A DNA stretch of 64,000 nucleotides from Denitrobaculum sp965225735 (GCA_965225735.1 CBDDBN010000029.1:186001-250000); one strand, 5' to 3'. Numbered from the stretch's first letter, positions 8,043 through 17,053 are shown. Numbers and translations are program-made. The notes: generated by a model from the letters alone, not told the origin.

Positions 8043-9437
8043 TCAGCTTGTGCGAGCTCTGTTCCTCGGCGCCCCTAGAAGAAGCCTTAGCCCTGAAATC
8101 AAGAAAACCAGTCCAAGAGAGGCGGTGCTTGTCAGTATAACATAAACCAGTTTGGGCGTGCTGCGTTCACCTGCGTTGCTCGTGACAGCCATGGGACGGG
8201 AAAAGATAAAGGCAAGAGCCGCCTCGCCAAGAAAGGGCGCATCCGCCAGGTCGGACAGCAAGGAAGGGACCAGCAACCGACCTGAGGGTAAAGGCCAGGA
8301 TGCGAGGATCGCCTGGGCCGAAAGCGCGTGGGCCAGTGGCAGGTCTCCGTTCACCCGGGCGGCCGCGAGACCAAAGGCGCTTGCGGCTACACCCAGCCCG
8401 CCGACGATAGGCCCGGAGTCCACGTCTCCCAGCCAGGAATAGCCTTCAAGGCCTCTGCGAAACTCTCTGACCCCGCTGAGGAGAGCGCCACGCTCCAGGA
8501 AATGCCGCTCGTAGAGCCGGTACCACTTCTCCGTAATGTCAGGCCAAAGCTCCGGCGCCCAGATCAGCATGTAACTGATCCCTACGCCTCTCGCCGGGCC
8601 GATTCCAACACCGCTGAGAGGATCTGCGACATAGCTTGGAAGCTGTGTGCTCGGATCGAGCAACCTGCCTTCAAAACCCCGGCGTGCGCGCTGCACAAAA
8701 TCTCCCAGCTCGATGTCCAGGAAGGCACTGGCCCGCTGCATGACGGCAATGGCCGGAAGGATATCGATGGGATAACACTCACCGGGATAGTCATCGAGAA
8801 CACCGTGGGGCGATTGATCGAGCTCCCGGGACAATGAGACGACCTGGTCCCGCAGCAGTGGCTCGTAGATATCCTTACCCGTCATCGTTTGATAGGAGGT
8901 CAGCCCCGCGATCAGAAGCATGCGGTAAAAGACGTTCTCGCGCTCGAGATAGCGCGCGCCCCAGTGCCTGATCACCCAACTCGCATTCGAGGGATCCACA
9001 ATCAGCTTCGCCGCCGCCTCGATCGCCGCTGCCGCATAGTCTCGCGGCCTCGGGGTGGCGGTATCGCCCAACGCCAGCCAGGCCTTATCGAGTTCCTCCG
9101 TGCTCCAGAGAAAATAGACCGCACTGAACATCGGCCATTCGGTACCGGAAATATCGTCGATGCTGAGCTGTGTCCCGGCCGCGCGATCGACCCGGTCCTG
9201 TGCCCAGTTTCCAAAGTCTTCTGCGATGGCGAGATGCAGATCGAAGGCGAAGCTCGAGACATTCGATCGGGGCGCGGCTTCTTTCTGGATCTGCCGATAA
9301 ACTGTCACTGTCGGATAAAGCAGATAGTAAAGAGAGACAAAAATCAGGATCGTTCCGAACAGTCGCTTGATGAGAGACTTCAAGAGCGGGTTCCGTTTAA
9401 AGACATGAGCTGGATGATTCAGCGGCAGGCCGTGCAA
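8043..9437 (-). CDS. Membrane-anchored hypothetical protein, possible alpha/alpha-toroid enzyme
   Basis: This 464-residue protein has one hydrophobic helix near the N-terminus (about 24-44) and one near the C-terminus (about 432-453), with a mainly helical domain of about 380 residues between them. Recurrent segments such as ENVFYRMLLIAGLTSYQTMTG, DDYPGECYPIDILPAIAV and GYSWLGDVDSGPIVGGLG, with helix-rich spacing, recall the alpha/alpha-barrel of linalool dehydratase-isomerase-like proteins, but I cannot confirm this. Its neighbours do not form an obvious operon with it. The function is unknown. Confidence 0.7.
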   Translation of the reverse strand: MHGLPLNHPAHVFKRNPLLKSLIKRLFGTILIFVSLYYLLYPTVTVYRQIQKEAAPRSNVSSFAFDLHLAIAEDFGNWAQDRVDRAAGTQLSIDDISGTEWPMFSAVYFLWSTEELDKAWLALGDTATPRPRDYAAAAIEAAAKLIVDPSNASWVIRHWGARYLERENVFYRMLLIAGLTSYQTMTGKDIYEPLLRDQVVSLSRELDQSPHGVLDDYPGECYPIDILPAIAVMQRASAFLDIELGDFVQRARRGFEGRLLDPSTQLPSYVADPLSGVGIGPARGVGISYMLIWAPELWPDITEKWYRLYERHFLERGALLSGVREFRRGLEGYSWLGDVDSGPIVGGLGVAASAFGLAAARVNGDLPLAHALSAQAILASWPLPSGRLLVPSLLSDLADAPFLGEAALAFIFSRPMAVTSNAGERSTPKLVYVILTSTASLGLVFLISGLRLLLGAPRNRARTS

Positions 9438-9540
9438 CCCGTGCCCCTGCCGCCCGAGATACTCGCCCGGCTATATGTTCAGAACGTGGCGGTGTCGCAG
9501 GATGAACCAAGATCCGATTTCCGATCGCGGTTATCCGCGG

Positions 9541-10221
9541 TCAGCTCTTTGAAGTGCGAAACCCGATAACGGCGAGGGTAAACTCCTCGACATAGTCGAT
9601 CAGCGCATCGACCGCGCGTTCAGCCTGATCGCCCTCGCCTTTGCTGACCGCTTCGGCGACCTCCGCATGCGCCCTCGCCATCCGCCGGATATCTCCGTAG
9701 CGTTCCTGGTTCAGAACCCAGAAACGGCGGGACAAGCCTTTCACGGAAGTCAAAGAACGAGCCGCAAACCTATTGTCCGCCGCCTGGATCAACAGCGCAA
9801 AGCAGCGCGCGTCCCGCTCGGTCATTTCAATCTGATCGCCCGATTTGCCGACAACGCGAAACCTGTCTGCGATCTCTGACAATTCGGCTCTTTGCTGAGC
9901 TGTTGCGCGCTCGGCCGCCGATCTCGCCACAAGTTTCTCAACCACCCGGCGCAACTCGAGTGATCGAAACTGTTCCGTGTGATCGATCGGACAGACCTGC
10001 GCGCCCCGGCGCGCCACAATTCTGAGCAGACCCTGATCCGAAAGACGCTGGATCGCGGATCGAACAGGTGCGCGCGTATGGCCGGAAACCTCGATGAGAT
10101 CCGTCTCCGACACCCATCGTCCCGGCTCCAAAGTCCCGTTGACGATCAACCGCTCCAAATCGTGAAAGGCTTCGTCTTTCAACGGCATCGGCGTGATTTT
10201 CATGACCACATCATCGGGCAT
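9541..10221 (-). CDS. GntR family transcriptional regulator, FCD type
   Basis: This regulator has about 226 residues. The winged helix-turn-helix occupies roughly the first 75 residues of this start (AFHDLERLIVNGTLEPGRWVSE, then GHTRAPVRSAIQRLSDQGLLRI), followed by a helical FCD ligand-binding domain. The frame is open to 10365, but ATG 10221 gives a normal family length and the upstream part has no conserved sequence; ATG 10203 is also possible. It is divergent from the betaine-type transporter operon, which it probably regulates. TGACAT palindromes lie between the two genes. Confidence 0.88.
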   Translation of the reverse strand: MPDDVVMKITPMPLKDEAFHDLERLIVNGTLEPGRWVSETDLIEVSGHTRAPVRSAIQRLSDQGLLRIVARRGAQVCPIDHTEQFRSLELRRVVEKLVARSAAERATAQQRAELSEIADRFRVVGKSGDQIEMTERDARCFALLIQAADNRFAARSLTSVKGLSRRFWVLNQERYGDIRRMARAHAEVAEAVSKGEGDQAERAVDALIDYVEEFTLAVIGFRTSKS

Positions 10222-10270
10222 TCTGACGTCTCGGCAGGCTGTTTTTCGGTTGAGATCATAGCCCGGGCAT

Positions 10271-10346
10271 TGACATGTCATCAAGCCGATCTGGCAATTC
10301 AGTGTTGACATGTTAGAAATTAATCTGTGACATTTCAGTATCACAC
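10271..10346. promoter_or_regulatory. Divergent regulatory region with repeated TGACATG palindromes
   Basis: The perfect palindrome TGACATGTCA lies at 10271-10280 and a one-mismatch copy TGACATGTTA at 10306-10315, 35 bp apart; a further TGTGACATTTCAGTATCACA with TGTGA/TCACA arms follows just downstream. TTGACA at 10305-10310 could be a -35 box for the transporter. The sites sit between the GntR gene and the operon it faces, so they are candidate operators for that regulator. Confidence 0.45.
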
Positions 10347-10365
10347 AAAAAACTGGGAGGCTCAA

Positions 10366-11334
10366 ATGCAGCCGCTAAAAACACTCGCAATTTCCGCCAC
10401 TCTTCTCTTGACCACCTCGGTCGGAGCCCTTGCGCAAGAGGTCGTGCGCGTCGCCGAACCGAACTGGGCCAGCGGACGGGCCATGGCAGGCTTGATCAAG
10501 GTGATCATCGAAGACAAGTTGGGCGGCCGGGCAGAGCTTGTCCCCGGAACCAATGCCGTTATTTTCGCGGGTATGGACCGCGGAAAGGGCGAGATCGACG
10601 TCCATCCGGACGTCTGGTTGCCGAACCAGTCGAACTTCACGGACGAATACGTCGGCAAAAACGGAACGGTTGCCTTGAGCAATGGCAACTATGAGGGCTT
10701 TTCGGCCTTCTGCGCGCCGCGGAAATTCGCCGAGGCGAACAACATCAAAACCGTATTCGACCTGGCGACGCCCGAAGTGGCGGCACTCATGGACCGCGAC
10801 GGCGACGGTATGGGTGACATCTGGGTCGGCGCGCCGGGCTGGGCCTCCACCAAGATCAACTCAGTCAAAGTGCGCGACTACGGCATTACCAACTTCTTCA
10901 CCCCCATCGAGGCCGAAGAAGAAGTCGCCACCGCCTCGATTTCCGATGCCCTGAACAAGGGTGAAGGTTACGCCTTCTATTGTTATGCGCCGCACTACAA
11001 CTGGTTCGTCTTCGACATGGTCCGCCTTGAAGAGCCGGCCTACGATCCGGCGAAATACGACATGAAGCAGCCTGCGGAAGATACGAACTGGTTCGAGAAC
11101 TCCAAAGTCGAGACCGCGGACGAGCCGAAGACAATCCACGTCGGCTATTCGAAGTCGCTGGAACAACGCACACCGAACGTGGCTGCGTTTCTTGCCAATA
11201 TCGATATGGACACCAAGACGGTGAACAACTTCACCCACGAGATTGTGGTCAAACAGCGTTCGAGCGAAGAAGTCGCCCGCGAATGGATCGCCGCAAATCC
11301 AGGTGTCGTCGACGGATGGCTTGGCCTGAACTAG
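10366..11334 (+). CDS. Glycine betaine/proline-type ABC transporter substrate-binding protein
   Basis: This is a 322-residue periplasmic binding protein of the OpuAC/ProX family. ATG 10366 follows GGGAGG and starts a clear signal peptide (MQPLKTLAISATLLLTTSVGALA). The mature part opens with VVRVAEPNWASGRAMAGLIKVIIED and contains GEIDVHPDVWLPNQ and DRDGDGMGDIWVGAPGWAS. The aromatic residues around NWASG, DVWLPNQ and HYNWFVF would supply the aromatic box that holds quaternary amines. It leads an operon with the ATPase and permease. The exact ligand (betaine, choline, carnitine, proline betaine or similar) is not deducible. Confidence 0.9.
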   Translation: MQPLKTLAISATLLLTTSVGALAQEVVRVAEPNWASGRAMAGLIKVIIEDKLGGRAELVPGTNAVIFAGMDRGKGEIDVHPDVWLPNQSNFTDEYVGKNGTVALSNGNYEGFSAFCAPRKFAEANNIKTVFDLATPEVAALMDRDGDGMGDIWVGAPGWASTKINSVKVRDYGITNFFTPIEAEEEVATASISDALNKGEGYAFYCYAPHYNWFVFDMVRLEEPAYDPAKYDMKQPAEDTNWFENSKVETADEPKTIHVGYSKSLEQRTPNVAAFLANIDMDTKTVNNFTHEIVVKQRSSEEVAREWIAANPGVVDGWLGLN

Positions 11335-11349
11335 TTCGGGCCTGACCGA

Positions 11350-11502
11350 GGTTGCCGTCTGCCGTAGAGCAAAATGCGCTTAATCGGTTTCAAAATTCAT
11401 TGCCTCTCGATCAGCAACCTGCTGGCCTTGAACACAAGTTTTGAGACGATACGATTCTATAAACCGCAATTCGCTTTAACTCCCTGCAGGCAGACGGCAA
11501 CC
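11350..11502. repeat. Inverted repeat pair between binding-protein and ATPase genes
   Basis: GGTTGCCGTCTGCC at 11350-11363 is the exact reverse complement of 11489-11502. The 125 bp between them show further weak complementarity. It could be a worn miniature element, or an mRNA structure that keeps the binding protein more abundant than the membrane parts. Confidence 0.45.
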
Positions 11503-11562
11503 CGCCAATTCATACCCCACAAGACTTTGCAAATCGCCTGAACGCGCGATGTAGGAGGCGTC

Positions 11563-12645
11563 TTGAACGCAGTCTCAGAGAGAACGAGCCCGGACGAGAC
11601 GGTTATCGACCTGCAAGGCGTCTGGAAAATATTCGGAGGACGTCATGCCGAAGCGATGGATGCGATTCGCGCGCGCGGTCTGACCAAACCCGAGGTCCTT
11701 GAGGAATTCAATTGCGTGGTCGGCGTCGCCGACGCGAGCTTTCAGGTCGGGCGCGGCGAGATCTTCTGCATCATGGGTCTGTCAGGCAGTGGTAAATCCA
11801 CGCTGGTCCGGCATGTGAACCGCCTGCTGACACCCACCGCAGGCAAGGTCGTCGTCAGCGGCACGGACATCATGGCGCTCGGCGAAGAGGAGCTTTTGAA
11901 AGTCCGCAACGAGCACATCGCGATGGTGTTTCAGAATTTCGGACTGCTGCCGCACAGATCGGTACGCGACAATGTGGCGATGCCGCTAGAGATACGCGGA
12001 CATTCGCAAAATGCCTGCTGGAAAGCGGCCGAAGACGCCCTCGCCCTGGTAGAGCTATCCGATTGGTCGGACAAATACGCGCACGAACTCTCGGGCGGTA
12101 TGCAGCAGCGTGTCGGCCTGGCCCGCGCGATAGCCGCCGATTCCGAGGTGCTGCTGATGGATGAACCCTTCAGCGCGTTGGACCCTTTGATCCGACGGCA
12201 GCTGCAAGAAGAATTCATGCGGCTGGCGAGTCAGATGAACAAGACAACGCTTTTCATCACGCACGATCTGGAAGAAGCCGTGCGCATCGGCGACCGCATC
12301 GCGATCATGAAAGACGGTGTGATCGTACAGACGGGCACGCCGGAAGAAATCATCATGAATCCCGCGGACGACTATGTGATGGATTTCGTAAGCGGCATCT
12401 CGCGCATCAACCTCATTCGCGCCCATTCGCTCGCACGTTCCCGCAAGGAGTTCGAGGCCGAGCATGGCCCGCTCAGCGGCAAAGAAACGATCGTGTCAGG
12501 CAACGACACCCTGCGGCAGGTCATTGTGAAAGCGGCTGGCAGCACCGGACCGATCCTGGTGCAGGACGACGATATCGGCACCAGCGGCGTTATCACGAAA
12601 AACGACATCCTGAATGGCGTAATCCTGGGGACCGAAGATTCATGA
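11563..12645 (+). CDS. Glycine betaine/proline-type ABC transporter ATPase
   Basis: This is a 360-residue ATPase of the ProV/OpuAA type. Walker A is GLSGSGKST (72-80), the Q-loop is VFQNFGLLPHRSV, the signature is LSGGMQQR (176-183), Walker B is VLLMDEP (196-202), and the H-loop is FITHDLEEA. The N-terminal WKIFGGRHAEAM and the C-terminal stretch of about 80 residues (regulatory, CBS-like position) fit ProV. The start is TTG at 11563, preceded by a strong TAGGAGG 5 bases upstream; no ATG fits better. The stop overlaps the permease start (ATGA). Confidence 0.93.
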   Translation: MNAVSERTSPDETVIDLQGVWKIFGGRHAEAMDAIRARGLTKPEVLEEFNCVVGVADASFQVGRGEIFCIMGLSGSGKSTLVRHVNRLLTPTAGKVVVSGTDIMALGEEELLKVRNEHIAMVFQNFGLLPHRSVRDNVAMPLEIRGHSQNACWKAAEDALALVELSDWSDKYAHELSGGMQQRVGLARAIAADSEVLLMDEPFSALDPLIRRQLQEEFMRLASQMNKTTLFITHDLEEAVRIGDRIAIMKDGVIVQTGTPEEIIMNPADDYVMDFVSGISRINLIRAHSLARSRKEFEAEHGPLSGKETIVSGNDTLRQVIVKAAGSTGPILVQDDDIGTSGVITKNDILNGVILGTEDS

Positions 12646-14156
12646 CGGCCATAGCGGAAGAGACAGCAGTGGAGACGGCGGAAACAGCTTCCGACGTCGA
12701 AACCTTCGTGACCCTCAACGAAAGTTATTACGCTGGCCAATTCAAAGCCATTGGCGACAAACGGGGATTCCTGGTCACCTGGAACTTGGCAGCTTTCGTT
12801 TTGGGATCGGTCTGGTTCGGGATGCGCAGCCTCTGGGCCTATTTCCTGCCCTTCGTCGCGCTGGAAACCATTGCAGTGGTCCAACTGGCCCGCGGCGTCT
12901 GGGGAGATCTCGGCGCCCCGATCCTGGCACGCTTGCCAGGTATCGAGGCCACACTGGCGCAACGCTACAAACAGCTTGCCGACGCCAAGGAGAACGCCCC
13001 GGATCGTGTGGCGGGATTCGAAAATGCCATCGCGTCGCTGGAACGGGCGGTCGAGGGAATCAAAGCGGACGCCGCTGCTGCGAATGCGCAGGCACTGACC
13101 CTCATCCTGTCAGGTGCGGCCGCCCTCCTCGTTATCAAAGCCATTCAGGCGATCCTGGCCAACACCGCGCTTCAAGCCCGCTATGCCAACTGGTTGTCCG
13201 ACCGCAATCTGGGCCACGGCCTGAGCCTACCCAAGACGGCGTTGGCCGCCGCCCTTACGCTCATCACCTACGTGACCTGCTCCCTGAAGTTCGGCTTCCC
13301 CGAAGCTGTTCCCGCGTTACAGGGCTTTCCGGCGGACCCATCCGTCCAGGGCTCGGTGGCGGATGGGATCAAGGCCTGGATCACCGAGGCCTCCATCCAA
13401 TCGGAATGGTTCTTTGACGGACTTGTTTACGGGATCCGGTCCGTCCTGGACACTCTCGAGACCATCTTTGTCGAAACGCCCTGGCCGGTCATGTGCGGTT
13501 TCATTCTGTTGCTGACAAAGCTCAGCGCTGGCTGGCGGGCCGCCATTTTCACCGGCGCAGGGCTTGCCTATCTCGGCTATCTCGGGTTCTGGGACAAAAG
13601 CATGCAGACGCTTGCCCTGCTCGGCACAGCCGCCTGCATCTCGATTACGCTTGGCATTCCCCTTGGGATCGCATGCGCCCGTTCGGACCGCCTTTACGCC
13701 TTTGTGCGCCCTGTACTCGACTTCATGCAGACCATGCCTGCCTTCGTCTACCTGATCCCGATCATAGCGTTCTTTGGCACCGGCAAGCCCGCCGCTGTCA
13801 TCGCCACCATGATCTTCGGCGGGTCGCCGGTCGTGCGTCTGACCGTGCTCGGCTTAAAGGGGGTGCCGGAAAGTGTGCGCGAGGCCGCGATGGCCTACGG
13901 CGCCAACAAGCGATACCTGCTTTGGAAGGTCGATATCCCGCTTGCCATGCCTTCGATTATGGCCGGGATCAATCAGACCATCCTGCTCAGCCTGGCCATG
14001 GTGGTGATCGCCTCCTTGATCGGCGCGAAGGGATTGGGCGAGGATGTGCTCGAAGCTCTGCAGTATGCCTCCGAAGGGCAAGGTATTCTGGCCGGTCTTG
14101 CGATCCTTATCTGCGCAATGATGTTGGACCGGATCATTCAAGGAAAACGGAGGTAA
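12642..14156 (+). CDS. Glycine betaine/proline-type ABC permease with long N-terminal extension
   Basis: This is a 504-residue permease. The C-terminal half holds the binding-protein-dependent transport domain (about 300-500), with the coupling-loop pattern SVREAAMAYGANKRYLLWKVDIPLAMPSIMAGINQ. The first half is unusual: two hydrophobic helices (about 40-80), a likely coiled coil rich in Ala, Glu and Arg (about 100-150), and two more membrane segments (about 145-220) before the core. Typical ProW proteins are about 350 residues. It overlaps the ATPase gene by 4 bases and is followed 5 bp later by the GYD gene. Confidence 0.9.
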   Translation: MTAIAEETAVETAETASDVETFVTLNESYYAGQFKAIGDKRGFLVTWNLAAFVLGSVWFGMRSLWAYFLPFVALETIAVVQLARGVWGDLGAPILARLPGIEATLAQRYKQLADAKENAPDRVAGFENAIASLERAVEGIKADAAAANAQALTLILSGAAALLVIKAIQAILANTALQARYANWLSDRNLGHGLSLPKTALAAALTLITYVTCSLKFGFPEAVPALQGFPADPSVQGSVADGIKAWITEASIQSEWFFDGLVYGIRSVLDTLETIFVETPWPVMCGFILLLTKLSAGWRAAIFTGAGLAYLGYLGFWDKSMQTLALLGTAACISITLGIPLGIACARSDRLYAFVRPVLDFMQTMPAFVYLIPIIAFFGTGKPAAVIATMIFGGSPVVRLTVLGLKGVPESVREAAMAYGANKRYLLWKVDIPLAMPSIMAGINQTILLSLAMVVIASLIGAKGLGEDVLEALQYASEGQGILAGLAILICAMMLDRIIQGKRR

Positions 14157-14161
14157 ACCGG

Positions 14162-14497
14162 ATGACTGTGACTGTCGCCATGTTCATTAAGTACGAAAAC
14201 GATAAGAAAGCCGCGATGATACAAACGCCGAACGACCGTGCCGCGGTATCCCGCAAGGCGGTTGCGGCCATGGGCGGCCAGCTTCTGCATGCCTATGGCA
14301 CCTGCGGTGAATACGATATGATGTTCATCTACGAGATGCCGGACATGGCCTCGGTTGCCGCCAACATGATGCTGGCCGATGCCAGCGGCATGTCGAAGTA
14401 TCACAAGATCATCCCGCTTTTTTCCAACGACGACTTCCTGGCAGCGCAAGCCAAGGCAGGACGGATGACGGATAGCTACGCGGTCGCGGGGAAATGA
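14162..14497 (+). CDS. GYD domain-containing small protein
   Basis: This is a 111-residue protein of the GYD family, small ferredoxin-like-fold (alpha/beta barrel dimer) proteins. It shows VTVAMFIKYENDKKAAM, then GGQLLHAYGTCGEYDMMFIYEMPD and MLADASG, the usual GYD pattern. ATG 14162 was chosen because it starts at the domain and lies 5 bp after the permease; the frame is open far upstream only by overlap with the permease gene. Its stop overlaps the amidohydrolase start (ATGA). It has no known enzyme activity and is probably a ligand sensor or chaperone of the pathway. Confidence 0.85.
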   Translation: MTVTVAMFIKYENDKKAAMIQTPNDRAAVSRKAVAAMGGQLLHAYGTCGEYDMMFIYEMPDMASVAANMMLADASGMSKYHKIIPLFSNDDFLAAQAKAGRMTDSYAVAGK

Positions 14498-16122
14498 CAA
14501 GCAGCAATCTGTTCTTCAATGGAGATATCGTTACCGTAGATCCCGACTGCCCTTCGGCCGAGGCAGTTTTCGTAAAGGACGGAAAAATTGCTTATGTCGG
14601 CCTGTTGAAAGACGCCGAGGGTCTCGCGGACGCCTCTACGACGCGCGTGGACCTCGATGGAGAGGTTCTTTTACCCGGGTTCATCGATGCGCATTCGCAT
14701 CCGCTCTGGGCGGCCAAGACCCGTGGCGCCCCTGTTGTCGATGTACGCGCCGAAACGGTTCCGACATTCGATGCCATATTGGCAAAAATCGAACGGCGGG
14801 TGGCGGTCGCGAAGCCGGGGGAGCATCTGCTATTCTTCGGGCTCGACGCTCAGCTTCATCAAGGCTTCCAGACCTTAACGCGCGACAGGCTCGACCAGAT
14901 CGCCCCAAACACCCCGCTTGGCGTTCAGACCTCCAATTGCCATGCGCTCTATATGAACTCAGCGGGCTTTGAAGCCTGTGGAATCGGACCAGATACACCG
15001 ACGCCAACCGGATCGGTGATAGAACGCGACGCAGATGGCAGGCCCACAGGCAAGATCGCGGAGGCAATCACCTGGCAAGCGCTCGAGAGCTTTTACGAAG
15101 CATGGGGAGACGAGCGGCTGAACGCGGAGTTTCGCGCCACGATCGACCAGTTCATCGAGAATGGTATCACCACCACCACGGAGCATCTCTACCTGCCCTT
15201 TTACAAGGCCTATTATCTCAGCGCCTTGAAACAGGGTTGGCCCATGCCGCGCATCGCCGCCTATCAGCAAGCGGTGCGGCCCGATATGGCGGTCGACGAC
15301 ATGTGCATCGGCCCGGACCGCCTCTGGATGGCGGGAGTCAAAATCCACGCAGATGGTTCTCCCTTCATCGGCAACATCTGGGTGACCGAGCCTTATCTGA
15401 CCAATGATGTGACCCAGGTTCGCATGGGCCTGAAGCCAGGCCACACGGGAGGTACGAACTACCCGGCCGAGTTCTTCGAATCTATGCTGCGCACTTACGT
15501 CTCGCAGGGATGGCAAATGACGATCCATACCCAGGGTGACCGTACCATCGATATGGTGCTCGATCTGTTGGAACAGGTTCTGTCCGAAGTCCCTAGACCG
15601 GACCACCGCTTTCGCCTGGAACACTGCGCTCTCATGCGCGAGGATCAGATCGACCGCTGCATGACCCTGGGCGTCCTCGGCAGCTTTTTCATCAACCACA
15701 TCACCCATTGGGGTGCGCCCATCGAGGATGTCCTGTTTGGGCCCGACAGGGCGGCGCACTATGTGCCCGCGGGGTCGGCTGCGGCGAAGGGCATGCGCAT
15801 TTCTCTGCATGCCGACACCCCTATGACCGATCCTTCCTGCCTCGAGCTGATGCAGGCCGCCGTGACGCGCAAGACGAAAGATGGACGCTGCGTCGGCCCG
15901 GACGAACGCATGACCAAGGAAGCCGCCTTACGCGCGGTGACAATCGACGCGGCCTATCAGATCAAAAAGGAACATCTGCTGGGTTCGATCACACCTGGCA
16001 AACACGCCGATTTCGTGGTGCTAGCCCAGAATCCGCTTGCCGAACCGGCCGAGCGCATCGCCGGCATCGCGGTGCGGCAAACCTGGCTCGGCGGTGAAAA
16101 GGTTTGGTCCCATGTCACTTAA
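14494..16122 (+). CDS. Amidohydrolase family protein (Amidohydro_3/YtcJ-like)
   Basis: This is a 542-residue metal-dependent hydrolase of the amidohydrolase superfamily. The first metal-binding motif is FIDAHSHP with His67 and His69, and further ligands lie near TIHTQGD (about 345), RLEHC (about 374) and SLHADTPMTDP. The N-terminal and C-terminal beta strands (LFFNGDIVTVD and KHADFVVLAQNPL) form the small flanking domain. This family hydrolyses amide, N-formyl or cyclic amide bonds. It is translationally coupled to the GYD gene and sits in the transport operon, so it probably acts on the imported compound. The substrate is unknown. Confidence 0.85.
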   Translation: MTSSNLFFNGDIVTVDPDCPSAEAVFVKDGKIAYVGLLKDAEGLADASTTRVDLDGEVLLPGFIDAHSHPLWAAKTRGAPVVDVRAETVPTFDAILAKIERRVAVAKPGEHLLFFGLDAQLHQGFQTLTRDRLDQIAPNTPLGVQTSNCHALYMNSAGFEACGIGPDTPTPTGSVIERDADGRPTGKIAEAITWQALESFYEAWGDERLNAEFRATIDQFIENGITTTTEHLYLPFYKAYYLSALKQGWPMPRIAAYQQAVRPDMAVDDMCIGPDRLWMAGVKIHADGSPFIGNIWVTEPYLTNDVTQVRMGLKPGHTGGTNYPAEFFESMLRTYVSQGWQMTIHTQGDRTIDMVLDLLEQVLSEVPRPDHRFRLEHCALMREDQIDRCMTLGVLGSFFINHITHWGAPIEDVLFGPDRAAHYVPAGSAAAKGMRISLHADTPMTDPSCLELMQAAVTRKTKDGRCVGPDERMTKEAALRAVTIDAAYQIKKEHLLGSITPGKHADFVVLAQNPLAEPAERIAGIAVRQTWLGGEKVWSHVT

Positions 16123-17053
16123 CGCTTCTGTCCCGACACACTCTTTCGGCGGCTTCCTCGGCGCTGGAAAGACCACCTTGATCAACTGTCTTTTGCGGCA
16201 GGCGGACGGGCGGCGCATCGTGGTTTTCGTGAATGACTTCGGCGCGCTGAATATCGATTACGATCTGATTGAGACGGTTGAGACGGACCGCATCGCCCTC
16301 TCCAACGGCTGCGTCTGCTGTTCGCTAAACGATGATCTCATCCAGTCCATGGCCGAGTTCTGTCGGTCCGATCCGCCGGATGCCTTCATGATCGAAGCGA
16401 GTGGTGTCGCCAATCCCAGGGCGCTCGATGCGTCTTTGCAGGCTCTGCATCAAGCCGGCCTGGCGCATCTGCAAAGCCGCGTCTATGTCATCGACGCGCT
16501 GCAGTTTGGCGGCCTGGACTACGCCGATACGGAAGACTTGGTGGATCACGCCGCCGCCAGCGATACCGTGGTCTTGAACAAATCCGATCTGGTTGGCGAC
16601 GTGCGCCTGTCAGAGATCGCGGAGCTTCTTGCGAGGTCAGCCCCGGGCACGGAAGTCCACACTACATCCTATGGCCAAGTTTCCTTTGAGACCCTCTCCA
16701 GGTCCAACAGCGGAAGCGAGCGCGTCATCGACGCGCACCAAAGCCACCCCGACAAGAATGCACTCTATGACACCTACGCATTTGAAAGCTTCCCACCAAT
16801 CCCGCGTCATCGCTTCGAGGAATTGACGAAGCTCCTCACGTCTCAGTGCCTGCGTGCCAAGGGCGTGGTGTTTCTGGATGACGCGCCCGACCAAGCGACT
16901 CAACTGCAATTGGTTGGAAGCTCTCTCGAACTGGAATGCCTCGAGCCCAGTCGAGACCGGCCTTCCCGCCTCGTTACCATCGCTTGGGCGAACACGATAG
17001 ATAAGCACATCCTGACTGAACTTGTGGGTGTAGAGCCACTAGGATCTCATTAG
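16112..17053 (+). CDS. G3E GTPase of the CobW/metallochaperone family
   Basis: This is a 313-residue P-loop GTPase. GGFLGAGKTT (13-22) is Walker A, NGCVCCS (66-72) holds the metal-binding CVCC of the COG0523 subgroup, and VLNKSDLV is the NKxD motif. The C-terminal part (VVFLDDAPDQATQLQLVG and beyond) fits the CobW C-terminal domain. It overlaps the end of the amidohydrolase gene by 11 bases. Members deliver metals such as Zn, Co or Fe to metalloenzymes, so loading of the co-transcribed amidohydrolase is a reasonable inference. ATG 16112 is the only start that avoids a longer overlap. Confidence 0.88.
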   Translation: MSLNASVPTHSFGGFLGAGKTTLINCLLRQADGRRIVVFVNDFGALNIDYDLIETVETDRIALSNGCVCCSLNDDLIQSMAEFCRSDPPDAFMIEASGVANPRALDASLQALHQAGLAHLQSRVYVIDALQFGGLDYADTEDLVDHAAASDTVVLNKSDLVGDVRLSEIAELLARSAPGTEVHTTSYGQVSFETLSRSNSGSERVIDAHQSHPDKNALYDTYAFESFPPIPRHRFEELTKLLTSQCLRAKGVVFLDDAPDQATQLQLVGSSLELECLEPSRDRPSRLVTIAWANTIDKHILTELVGVEPLGSH

